Below are positions 32,980-40,428 of a stretch of 52,282 bases of DNA, piece after piece. Numbering within the stretch: position 1 is the first letter of the stretch; each line of letters opens with the position of its first letter. The position numbers and the translations under genes were made by a program. Source of the DNA: Candidatus Roseilinea sp. (GTDB lineage: Bacteria > Chloroflexota > Anaerolineae > J036 > Brachytrichaceae); contig JANWYN010000039.1 in NCBI GenBank assembly GCA_025055235.1, positions 1 through 52,282 of the forward strand, written 5' to 3'. The notes under the pieces are model-generated. The model was not told the DNA's origin. It saw only the letters and a program-made list of their open reading frames with translations, and did not search any database.

Positions 32980-34419
32980 ATGAAGCGATTCTCGCTGAAC
33001 GACATTCCGCTGGGCGTCTATCTCGTCGCGGCTGCGGTCATCGCGCTGGTGACGGCCGGCGTGCTGCTGCTGATGCAAAACATCAGCGAACGCCAGCGCG
33101 AAGGCCAGCAGGATGCCTTTCGCGTCGTGCCGCTCTCCGAAGACGTCGTGGATCCCAAACAGTGGGGGCTGAACTATCCGATGCAGTACGACGCCTACTT
33201 GCGCACGGTGGACATCGAGCGCACGCGCTACGGCGGCAGCGAGGCCGTTCAGAAGTTGGATAAAGACGACCGCTGGAAGACGATCTGGGCCGGCATGCCG
33301 TTCAGCGTGGACTTCCGCGAGGATCGCGGCCACGCTTACATGCTGATTGACCAGCGGGAGACCGAGCGCGTGAAGCAGTTCAAGCAGCCGGGCGCGTGTC
33401 TGCATTGTCACTCCTCGGTGCTGCTGGCCTACTACAAGAAGGGCGTCGAAGCGGGCGTGCCGCCGGAGAACCGCGAGGCGGCCATCTACAGGGGCTTCGA
33501 GATCATCAACCCGATGCCCTACGCCGAGGCCACGCAACTGGTGGAGCACCCGATCACCTGCAACGACTGCCACACGCCGGAGAACATGGCCATCCGCGTG
33601 ACGCGCCCGGCCTTCATTGACGGCATCCGCGCGCTGGCGCGCTCCGATTATCCGGTGCCGCACCTGCCCAGCATCGAGCGCTGGCGCGCCGGCGACCGCA
33701 AAGCCGAATACGACCCCAACGCGATGGCTTCGCGCCAGGAGATGCGCTCGCTGGTGTGCGCGCAGTGCCACGTGGAGTACTACTTCGCCGGCCAGGAGAA
33801 GAAAGTGACCTATCCGTGGCACAACGGGCTGACCATCGAGGCGATCTACGACTACTACCAGGCGATCGGCTTCAAGGATTGGAAGCACAAGCTCACCGAA
33901 GCGCCGGCGTTGAAGGCGCAGCATCCGGAGTTCGAGCTGTGGAGCCAGGGCGTGCACGCAGCCAACGGCGTCGCCTGCGCCGACTGCCACATGCCCTACC
34001 AGCGCGTCGGCGCGGTCAAGATCAGCGATCACCACGTGCGCAGCCCGATGCTGAACATCAACAACGCCTGCCAGACCTGTCACAACCAGAGCGAACGCGA
34101 CATCCTTGCGCGCGTCAACCTGATCCAGGATCGGACGTTCGCGCAAATGGACCGCGCGACGGGGGCACTGGTGGCGCTCATCAACGACATCCAGGCGGCG
34201 AAGGCCAACGGTGCGCCGGAGGATCGCATCGCCCAGGCGCAGGAATTTCAACGCAAGGCGAGCTTCTGGGTGGACTATGTGAACGCCGAGAACTCGATGG
34301 GCTTCCATGCCCCGCAGGAGGCCATGCGCATTCTCGGCGAGGCGATTGACTACGCCCGCCAGGGCCAACTCGCGATCGCGCAGTGGGCGGCACCCAAACC
34401 GCAGGCCAAGGCGCCCTGA
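32980..34419 (+). CDS. nrfA: Ammonia-forming cytochrome c nitrite reductase
   Basis: 479 residues; AAGGAG lies before the ATG. This is a pentaheme periplasmic enzyme that reduces nitrite to ammonium with six electrons. An uncleaved-looking N-terminal hydrophobic segment (VYLVAAAVIALVTAGVLLL) suggests membrane attachment. Heme motifs in order: CLHCH (residue 140), CNDCH, CAQCH, CADCH and CQTCH. In E. coli NrfA the first site is CxxCK, the lysine-ligated catalytic heme; here it is CxxCH, as in a known subgroup that does not need the special NrfEFG lyase. Other active-site features are kept: AGMPFSVDFREDRGHAYM, CHVEYYF (Tyr), KAQHPEFELW and GFHAPQEA. It forms an operon with nrfH. Confidence 0.93.
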   Translation: MKRFSLNDIPLGVYLVAAAVIALVTAGVLLLMQNISERQREGQQDAFRVVPLSEDVVDPKQWGLNYPMQYDAYLRTVDIERTRYGGSEAVQKLDKDDRWKTIWAGMPFSVDFREDRGHAYMLIDQRETERVKQFKQPGACLHCHSSVLLAYYKKGVEAGVPPENREAAIYRGFEIINPMPYAEATQLVEHPITCNDCHTPENMAIRVTRPAFIDGIRALARSDYPVPHLPSIERWRAGDRKAEYDPNAMASRQEMRSLVCAQCHVEYYFAGQEKKVTYPWHNGLTIEAIYDYYQAIGFKDWKHKLTEAPALKAQHPEFELWSQGVHAANGVACADCHMPYQRVGAVKISDHHVRSPMLNINNACQTCHNQSERDILARVNLIQDRTFAQMDRATGALVALINDIQAAKANGAPEDRIAQAQEFQRKASFWVDYVNAENSMGFHAPQEAMRILGEAIDYARQGQLAIAQWAAPKPQAKAP

Positions 34420-34483
34420 GCAAATCCGCTCCGCTGGCCATCGGCCAATTCACTAGCGCCAGAGTAGAGCCTCGGGTTTCTTC

Positions 34484-34500
34484 AGGAACCTGTGGTTCCT
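34484..34500 (+). terminator. Small hairpin after nrfA
   Basis: A seven-base stem AGGAACC/GGTTCCT with loop TGT lies 64 bases downstream of nrfA, between convergent nrfA and mgsA. No proper T tract follows. Confidence 0.35.
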
Positions 34501-34506
34501 CTGTTC

Positions 34507-34890
34507 CTACGCCTCGGATGTCGTCAGCGCCGCGATCAGCAATTCGGCGGTCGCCGGATTGGTGGCCAGCGGTACGTCGTGCACGTTGCACACGCGCATC
34601 AATCCCTGAATGTCCGGCTCATGCGGGTGGGCGTAGAGCGGGTCCACGAAGAAGATCACCGCGCGCACACCGCCTTCGACCACGCGGGCTGCGATTTGCG
34701 CGTCGCCCCCGTAGGGGCCGGACCGATAGCAGTGCACCTGCAGGCCGGTGGCTTGTATGATGCGTTCACCCGTCGTGCCGGTAGCGATTAGATCGAAGCG
34801 CGCCAGCGCCTCGCGATGACGCAGGCAAAACGCCTGCATCTCGTCCTTCTTCCGGTCGTGGGCGATCAGGGCGATGATGGGCCGGGCCAT
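34507..34890 (-). CDS. mgsA: Methylglyoxal synthase
   Basis: 127 residues. It converts dihydroxyacetone phosphate to methylglyoxal and phosphate, a glycolytic overflow bypass. Conserved signatures are [23 protein letters not shown] (phosphate loop), [13 protein letters not shown] (catalytic Asp) and [20 protein letters not shown]. Length is slightly short of the usual 130-150, with no missing motif. It is the last gene of a tight three-gene unit, three bases after the preceding open frame, which itself is three bases after the FKBP gene. The reason for this grouping is not clear from the sequence. Confidence 0.93.
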   Translation of the reverse strand: MARPIIALIAHDRKKDEMQAFCLRHREALARFDLIATGTTGERIIQATGLQVHCYRSGPYGGDAQIAARVVEGGVRAVIFFVDPLYAHPHEPDIQGLMRVCNVHDVPLATNPATAELLIAALTTSEA

Positions 34891-34893
34891 GCA

Positions 34894-35586
34894 TCAACTG
34901 CCTGCGGAGAGCGACGCGATCAGGTCGTTCATCTCTTCCAGCTTCCGTTTGTTCTCGTCATAGCGCGGCTCCAGTGCGTTTAGCAGCGCCTGTTTGGCCG
35001 CGATGGCCGAGGCGATGTCTTCCTGGTTCACGAACTGGTAGATCGTCTTCATCGCGTCGTTCAGCCAGGCCGTGAACGGCCGGTAGTACTGCTCGATCAC
35101 GTCCATGTCGGCGTTGTAGAGGTACCTGAGCCCGGCGTCCATCTGATCCCACGATATGGGTAGATCGAGCGACCGGCGCTTGTGTTCCAGATCCTGATGG
35201 ATGGCGCGCAGGCGCGAGCAGTGTGTGCGTTGGGCGCCGAAGTCGAGCGCATCGTAGCGCCTGCGGAAGTGCGCATAGGCGCGCCGGAACTCGGCGGCGA
35301 ACGTGGCCGGGTCGTCGGCGATGCTCCACAGCGGATTGACCAGCTCGACGATGGCCTTGTGCGTGGCGCGCAGCTCGTCCACTAGGGCGATCAACTCGGC
35401 GCGGACGCCTACCAGCGCGAGCGAGCCGGCGTTCGCACCGAGCGTGTGGCGAATCGCATCCGACGCCATGTTCATCGGGTCGAGGAAGAACAGCGACACG
35501 GCGTTGTTGGTGATGTTGTTGATCTGGTCGCGCCCGATGAAGTCTCTGCCGGCGTGCGCGTCGCCGCCGATGTGTGCGCCGCCCAT
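34894..35586 (-). CDS. Protein of unknown function with GRDxIGRDQINN motif
   Basis: 230 residues, not recognised as a characterised family. The N terminus, GGDAHAGRDFIGRDQINNIT, belongs to a glycine/aspartate motif type (GGD.V.GRDKI.N) that I have seen at the start or in linkers of proteins from Chloroflexota and filamentous cyanobacteria. In those it is often joined to effector-type or STAND-NTPase domains. The rest is predicted mostly helical: MASDAIRHTLG, ELIALVDELRATHKAIVELV, FRRAYAHFRRRYDAL and a C-terminal coiled-coil-like stretch (LEPRYDENKRKLEEMNDLIA). There is no signal peptide or transmembrane segment. It lies between FKBP and mgsA with three-base gaps, so it is surely co-translated with them. 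Confidence 0.6.
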   Translation of the reverse strand: MGGAHIGGDAHAGRDFIGRDQINNITNNAVSLFFLDPMNMASDAIRHTLGANAGSLALVGVRAELIALVDELRATHKAIVELVNPLWSIADDPATFAAEFRRAYAHFRRRYDALDFGAQRTHCSRLRAIHQDLEHKRRSLDLPISWDQMDAGLRYLYNADMDVIEQYYRPFTAWLNDAMKTIYQFVNQEDIASAIAAKQALLNALEPRYDENKRKLEEMNDLIASLSAGS

Positions 35587-35589
35587 GAG

Positions 35590-36105
35590 TCACCTCACGC
35601 CGATGAGTTCCACGTCGAAGGTCAGCCGGGCATTGGGCGGGATGACGCCGCCGGCACCGGCAGCGCCGTAGGCCAGCTCCGGCGGGATGATCAGCCGGCG
35701 CCTGCCGCCCACGCGCATGGTGGCCAGCCCTTCCTCCCAGCCGCGGATAACCTGCCCCGCGCCGAAGACGAATTCGAAAGGTTGGCCCCGGCCGATCGAG
35801 CTGTCGAACACCGTGCCGTTATCCAGGTAGCCGGTGTAGTGCACGATCACCGTCTGTCCCGGCTGCGGCTGTGCACCTGTGCCGACGACCTCGTCAATGT
35901 ATTGCAGCCCTGAGGCAGTGGTGACGAGCTGGGCCGCGGCATTAGGAACGGCGTTGAGCCTTTGTAACAAGGCTTGAGATTGCAGCGCAGGAGCAGCCGC
36001 TGGCGTGCTCGAGCCACCGCCGATGAAAGAGAGCCCCAGCAGCAGGACAGTTGCAGAAGCGATTACGCCGGTGATCAGCCAGATGTTCGAGAGTTGCTTC
36101 GACAT
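35590..36105 (-). CDS. Membrane-anchored FKBP-type peptidyl-prolyl isomerase
   Basis: 171 residues. An N-terminal membrane anchor ([20 protein letters not shown]) and a 45-residue Ala/Gln-rich linker lead to a complete FKBP domain: [55 protein letters not shown] and [14 protein letters not shown]. It accelerates proline isomerisation in extracytoplasmic protein folding. It is the first gene of the FKBP-unknown-mgsA unit. The sequence directly upstream of the ATG is a nonamer array beginning at 36106, so there is no Shine-Dalgarno. Translation may be inefficient or leaderless. Confidence 0.9.
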   Translation of the reverse strand: MSKQLSNIWLITGVIASATVLLLGLSFIGGGSSTPAAAPALQSQALLQRLNAVPNAAAQLVTTASGLQYIDEVVGTGAQPQPGQTVIVHYTGYLDNGTVFDSSIGRGQPFEFVFGAGQVIRGWEEGLATMRVGGRRRLIIPPELAYGAAGAGGVIPPNARLTFDVELIGVR

Positions 36106-36254
36106 CGGTCAGGAAGTCGGGTCGTTCAGGTCGGTCGGGTTGGTCAAGTCGGTCAGGTCATCAGGTCGGTCAGGTCGCCAATCATCAATCATCAATCTCC
36201 AATCTCCAATCTCCAATCTCCAATCTCCAATTACCATTTACCAGTTACCAAATC
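36106..36254. repeat. Composite array: nonamers joined directly to heptamers
   Basis: Eight 9-base units of the GGTCAGGTC type (36106-36177) are followed, without a spare base, by about eleven 7-base units (36178-36254). The heptamers run CCAATCA, TCAATCA, TCAATCT, then CCAATCT four times, then CCAATTA, CCATTTA, CCAGTTA and CCAAATC. The CCAATCT unit is the same word as in the mutL insert. The array fills the gap between the FKBP gene and gcvPB. Confidence 0.88.
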
Positions 36255-37713
36255 ATTCATCCGCAATCACACAACACAGCACCAGCTCCTTCGCAGCCTT
36301 CACCTCATCCAGCCGCTTCATCGGCGCAGTATGAGGCGCGTCTTTCAGCAACTGCGGATTCTGGCGCGCTTCTTCGGCGATGCGCAGCATCGCGTCGCAG
36401 AAGCGGTCGAGCGTTTGCTTGGACTCGGTCTCGGTCGGCTCGATCAACAGCGCTTCGGGCACGACTTTGGGCAGCGGGAAGTAGTTGGTCGGCGGGTGGA
36501 AGCCGTAGTCCATCAGGCGCTTGGAGATATCCAGCGCAACGACCGAGGGCGCGCCGGCGATCTTGCCCTGGGCGCAGGTCTCGTGCATGCAGAAGCGCTC
36601 GCCATGCGGAAAGGGGTAGACGTCGCGCAGCCGGGCTTGCACGTAGTTAGCGTTCAACACGGCGTGCTGGCTCACTGCACGCAGGCCTGCTTCGCCGTGC
36701 ACGCGAATGTAGGTGAACGCCCGCACCAGCATGCCGAAGTTGCCGTGGAACGCCCGCATGCGCCCGATGCTCTTGGGCGGCATGTACCACTCGTAGCGGC
36801 ATTCGTCCTCCGCCTCCTCGACGGCGCGCACAATCGGGCCGGGCAGGAAGTCCACCAGCTTCTCGTTCGCCGCCACCGGCCCGCTGCCCGGGCCGCCGCC
36901 GCCGTGCGGTGTGCTGAAGGTCTTGTGCAGGTTGTAGTGGATCACGTCGAAGCCGATCTCGCCGGGCTTGGCGATGCCGAGCAGCGCGTTCATGTTAGCG
37001 CCGTCGCCGTAGACCAGCCCGCCTGCCGAATGCACGAGCGCGCACACCTCCTCGATGTGCTCCTCGAACATGCCCAGCGTGTTCGGATTGGTGATCATCA
37101 AGCCGCACACGGTGTCGTCGAGCTGTGCCTTGAGCGCAGCGAGGTCCACGTTGCCGCGCGCGTCGGAAGGAATCTCGACCACGTGCAGGCCGGCCATGGC
37201 CGACGATGCCGGATTGGTGCCATGCGCGCTGTCGGGGATCAGCATCTTCGTCCGCTTGTGATCGCCGCGATCGGCGTGATAGGCGCGCATCATCAAGATG
37301 CCGGTGAACTCGCCCTGGGCGCCGGCGGCCGGCTGCAAGCTCACGCCCTTGAAGCCGGCGATCTCGGCCAGATACGTCTGCAGCTCATACATCAGGCATA
37401 GCGCGCCCTGCGCTGCGTCCGGGTCGGTGAGCGGGTGGAGCAGGGCGAAGCCGGGCAACCGCGCGACGTCTTCGTTGATGCGCGGGTTGTATTTCATAGT
37501 GCAACTGCCGAGTGGATACAACGTCGTATCTATCGCGAAGTTCAACTGCGAGAGCCGCGTGAAGTGGCGCGTCACGTCAATCTGGCTCACTTCCGGCAGC
37601 GGCAGCCGCTCGCGCAGCAGCTCCGCGGGCAGCTCGTAGGGCGGTACGTCGCTCTCCGGCAGGTGAACGCCTCTGCGTCCGGGCGACGATAGTTCGAAGA
37701 TCAGCGGTTCCAC
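36253..37713 (-). CDS. gcvPB: Glycine dehydrogenase (decarboxylating) subunit 2
   Basis: 486 residues. This is the C-terminal half of the split P-protein of the glycine cleavage system, carrying the PLP lysine. Key segments are GSCTMKYNPRINE, LQPAAGAQGEFTGILMMRAY, IPDSAHGTNPASSAM, YGDGANMNALLGI, NLHKTFSTPHGGGGPGSGP (PLP Lys) and RLMDYGFHPPTNYFPLP. The glycine decarboxylase also needs GcvPA, GcvT, GcvH and a lipoamide dehydrogenase; none is in this window. The gene stands alone between the repeat array downstream and a divergent pyrophosphatase gene upstream. Length matches the family. Confidence 0.93.
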   Translation of the reverse strand: MEPLIFELSSPGRRGVHLPESDVPPYELPAELLRERLPLPEVSQIDVTRHFTRLSQLNFAIDTTLYPLGSCTMKYNPRINEDVARLPGFALLHPLTDPDAAQGALCLMYELQTYLAEIAGFKGVSLQPAAGAQGEFTGILMMRAYHADRGDHKRTKMLIPDSAHGTNPASSAMAGLHVVEIPSDARGNVDLAALKAQLDDTVCGLMITNPNTLGMFEEHIEEVCALVHSAGGLVYGDGANMNALLGIAKPGEIGFDVIHYNLHKTFSTPHGGGGPGSGPVAANEKLVDFLPGPIVRAVEEAEDECRYEWYMPPKSIGRMRAFHGNFGMLVRAFTYIRVHGEAGLRAVSQHAVLNANYVQARLRDVYPFPHGERFCMHETCAQGKIAGAPSVVALDISKRLMDYGFHPPTNYFPLPKVVPEALLIEPTETESKQTLDRFCDAMLRIAEEARQNPQLLKDAPHTAPMKRLDEVKAAKELVLCCVIADE

Positions 37714-37786
37714 GATGTGTCTTCCTCCATGCGTCCGAGCCGCTATCTTATCGCAATTGGTGGATCGTCGGGAAATCGGAATTGGT

Positions 37787-37816
37787 TTGTCGCTAAAATT
37801 GAGACCTGCTGATTAT
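37787..37816 (+). promoter_or_regulatory. Possible promoter of the pyrophosphatase gene
   Basis: TTGTCG (37787-37792) and GATTAT (37811-37816) with an 18-base spacer lie 55 bases before the start codon at 37872. Each box matches four of six consensus positions. Weak but well placed in an AT-richer stretch. Confidence 0.35.
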
Positions 37817-37871
37817 CCGAAGCCATATCGGCGAAGCCTGCTAAGGTTTACTCATCAGCCCGGATTGCCCA

Positions 37872-39242
37872 ATGACGCAAGCGCTTGCTAACGGTCAAGG
37901 TGCGGCGCTCGACGTGCGCCAACCGATCTACGTTGTCGGCCACAAAAACCCGGACACGGATGCCGTCGCGTCGGCCATCGGCTACGCCTGGCTGCTGCGT
38001 GAGCGCGATGGGCTGGAAACGGTCGCCGCGCGCGCCGGCTCGATGAATGCGCAGACGCGCTTCGCGCTGGATTGCTTCGGCGCGCCGACGCCGGTGCTGC
38101 TAGAGGATGCGTCGCCTCGCTTCGAGGCGATTGCCAACCGGATTGATCCACTGACGCCGGATACGCCGCTGTCGGCGGCTTGGCAGCTCTCGGCCAAGAC
38201 GCATCGCGCCGCGCCGATCGTCGAAGCGGACGGCACGCCGGTCGGCCTGGTCACCGGCCAGTCGGTGTTCGGCTACCTGTCGCAGCGGCTGGACATGACC
38301 TACGCCGTGTTCGGCAAGTTGATCGCCATCCCCTGCGGCGAGGCGTGCGATACCGACGTGCCGAAGTTTGCATTGACCGATCGCATCAGCGATCACCGCG
38401 AGCGCGTGATGCGCACCCAGCGCGACGACTTTTGGGTGGTAGATGGCAACGGCAAATACGCCGGCATCTGCACGCGCGCCGACATGCTGCACCCGCCGCG
38501 CATGAAGCTGGTGCTGGTGGACCACAACGAGCCCGGACAAGCGGTGAACGGCTTAGCCGAGGCCGAGCTGGTGGAGGTGCTCGACCATCACCGGCTGGGC
38601 ACGATCAACACCACCATGCCGATTTCCTTTCACGTAGATGTGGTCGGCTCGTGTTCGACGTTGGTCGCCGAACGCATCCGGATCGCGCGGCTGACGCCGC
38701 CGAAGGAAGTAGCCGGCATGCTCCTGTCGGGGTTGCTCAGCGACACGCTGGCTTTCAAATCGCCGACCACAACGGCGCGCGACCGCGGCGCGGCTGACTG
38801 GCTGGCTCGGCATGCCTTCGGCATAGACGACACCGAGCGCAAGATGGGTGAGTTCGCCGACACCTTGTTGCAGGCCGGCGCGGACGTGAGCGGCCGCTCG
38901 GCGCAAGACATGGTGCAGGCCGACCTCAAGCTGTTCGAGTCCGGCTCGGTGAAGTTCGGCGTGGCGCAGGTGGAAGTGACGAGCTTCAACGCCATCCTGC
39001 CGCGCATGGACGAGATTCGCGCTGCGCTGAAGGCGTTGCAGGAGCAGCGCGGCCTGGATTTCGTCGCGCTGATGATCACCGACATCGTCGAGAACAACAG
39101 CTTGCTGGCCGGCGTGGGCGAGGCGCGCTTCTTCGAGCGTCTGCCGTTCTCGCGCAAAGCCGATGGTGTGTGGAATATGCCTGGCGTGGTTTCGCGCAAG
39201 AAGCAGTTGCTGCCGATGCTCCTGGGCATGCTTCAAGGCTGA
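37872..39242 (+). CDS. Manganese-dependent inorganic pyrophosphatase with CBS pair
   Basis: 456 residues. A family II (DHH/DHHA2) pyrophosphatase. Metal-site motifs are VVGHKNPDTDAVASAIGYA at the N terminus and VDHNEPGQ then VLDHHRLG in the middle; the DHHA2 part has SFNAILPRMDEI and the substrate-binding SRKKQLLPML at the end. Between residues about 75 and 215 are two CBS motifs (TPLSAAWQLSAKTHRAAPIV, then FWVVDGNGKYAGICT), which in such enzymes bind adenine nucleotides and regulate activity. It drives biosynthetic reactions by removing pyrophosphate and is cytoplasmic. The golvesin-domain gene begins 11 bases downstream within a repeat array. Confidence 0.92.
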   Translation: MTQALANGQGAALDVRQPIYVVGHKNPDTDAVASAIGYAWLLRERDGLETVAARAGSMNAQTRFALDCFGAPTPVLLEDASPRFEAIANRIDPLTPDTPLSAAWQLSAKTHRAAPIVEADGTPVGLVTGQSVFGYLSQRLDMTYAVFGKLIAIPCGEACDTDVPKFALTDRISDHRERVMRTQRDDFWVVDGNGKYAGICTRADMLHPPRMKLVLVDHNEPGQAVNGLAEAELVEVLDHHRLGTINTTMPISFHVDVVGSCSTLVAERIRIARLTPPKEVAGMLLSGLLSDTLAFKSPTTTARDRGAADWLARHAFGIDDTERKMGEFADTLLQAGADVSGRSAQDMVQADLKLFESGSVKFGVAQVEVTSFNAILPRMDEIRAALKALQEQRGLDFVALMITDIVENNSLLAGVGEARFFERLPFSRKADGVWNMPGVVSRKKQLLPMLLGMLQG

Positions 39243-39244
39243 TC

Positions 39245-39359
39245 GAATTGAGAATGAAGAATGAGGAATTGAGGAAGGGGCGCTCAGTACGTTTGTATCT
39301 GGCTATTGCCGCGTGCCTCGCATTCACTTTTCTCAGTTTTCAATTTTCAATTCTCAATT
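39245..39359. repeat. Inverted heptamer pair flanking the signal-peptide core of the golvesin protein
   Basis: Left arm: GAATTGA, GAATGAA, GAATGAG, GAATTGA and GGAAGGG (39245-39279). Right arm: CTCAGTT, TTCAATT twice and CTCAATT (39332-39359). The ATG of the gene lies in the left arm, and the end of the signal peptide is encoded by the right arm. The unit is the same TTCAATT word as in the mccA insert. Confidence 0.82.
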
Positions 39360-40363
39360 CCCACGCCCTGGTCGAACCGTTCGATCCGGCCTTCATCATC
39401 ACCGACGAAGAGTTCAACGATCCGAGTGCGATGTCGTGCGAGCAGATTCAGGCCTTTCTGAACGAGCGACGCGGCATCCTAAAGCATTACACCGTAGATG
39501 GCCGGACGGCAGCGCAGATCATCTGCGACAACGCCGCTCGATTCGGCATCAACCCGCGCTTGTTGCTGGTGATGATGCAGAAGGAGATGGCGCTGCTGAC
39601 CAACCCTGCGCCAGGCGCACGAGCGTTGGACTGGGCGATGGGCTGTGGACCAGGCTGGAGCAGCACCAAGGGCTTCGCGGTCAACGTCGAGTGTGGGGCG
39701 CGCACGCTGCGGCGCAACTTCGACCGGCCGGGGCTGGGCCAGGAGACGATTGACGGCGTCACGCCAGCCAACCGCGCCACGCTGGCGCTGTATCGCTACA
39801 CCCGACACGTCAACGGCAACCGCGATTTCTGGACGATTTGGATCGGCTACTTCCCGCGGAGTGCAGCCAGCGGCGTGCCGCCGGAGATTTACGTAGACAG
39901 CCGCAACGTCGAGTTGTCGCCGCCGATCCGAAGCGAGCCAACCTGCCGCAGCGGCTGGGCCGTTGGCAGCAAAGGGCGCGGCGGGCATCACCTGGCGACG
40001 CCAAACGTCGCTACGTCCGGCGAGTCCACCAACAAAGTGATCTGGCGGCCGTATCTGCCGTTCGAGGGCGCCTATCGCGTGTTCGTCTTCATCCCCGACC
40101 GCGCAGCCATCGCTTGGCCATGTGGGCCGATTGCCGCGCAGCTCGACACGACCAACGCGCGCTACACAATCAAGCATCGCGATGGCGTGACCCGCTATGC
40201 CATCAACCAAGCGCCGATCCACGATGGCTGGGTAGAGCTGGGTTCGTATTACTTTGCCGCCGGCACGGAAGGCTACGTCATGCTCGATGATGTGACCGGC
40301 GAGCCGAGCGGCACGCGCTGGGTGAGCATAGACGACATGAAGTTCGTCTGGCTGCATCCGTGA
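39254..40363 (+). CDS. Secreted lysozyme-like protein with golvesin C-terminal domain
   Basis: 369 residues from the ATG at 39254; the open frame goes back to 39170, inside the pyrophosphatase gene. A signal peptide covers about residues 1-38 (VRLYLAIAACLAFTFLSFQF). A lysozyme/lytic-transglycosylase-like region follows (CEQIQAFLNERRGIL, IICDNAARFGINPRLLLVMM, QKEMALL, ALDWAMGCGPG). From about residue 250 there is a golvesin/Xly-type beta-sandwich: VIWRPYLPFEGAYRVFVFIP, ARYTIKHRDGVTRYAINQAP and LGSYYFAAGTEGYVMLDD. It is probably a cell-wall-acting exported enzyme, with Glu in QKE as the candidate catalytic residue. Both the start codon and the last hydrophobic part of the signal peptide come from a heptamer repeat, which is unusual. 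Confidence 0.75.
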   Translation: MKNEELRKGRSVRLYLAIAACLAFTFLSFQFSILNSHALVEPFDPAFIITDEEFNDPSAMSCEQIQAFLNERRGILKHYTVDGRTAAQIICDNAARFGINPRLLLVMMQKEMALLTNPAPGARALDWAMGCGPGWSSTKGFAVNVECGARTLRRNFDRPGLGQETIDGVTPANRATLALYRYTRHVNGNRDFWTIWIGYFPRSAASGVPPEIYVDSRNVELSPPIRSEPTCRSGWAVGSKGRGGHHLATPNVATSGESTNKVIWRPYLPFEGAYRVFVFIPDRAAIAWPCGPIAAQLDTTNARYTIKHRDGVTRYAINQAPIHDGWVELGSYYFAAGTEGYVMLDDVTGEPSGTRWVSIDDMKFVWLHP

Positions 40364-40428
40364 GTTGCGCGTAACCCCGGCTGCACACTTGGATGTCCTC
40401 TGGGTGCGCGTGATGCCCTGAAACGGCG

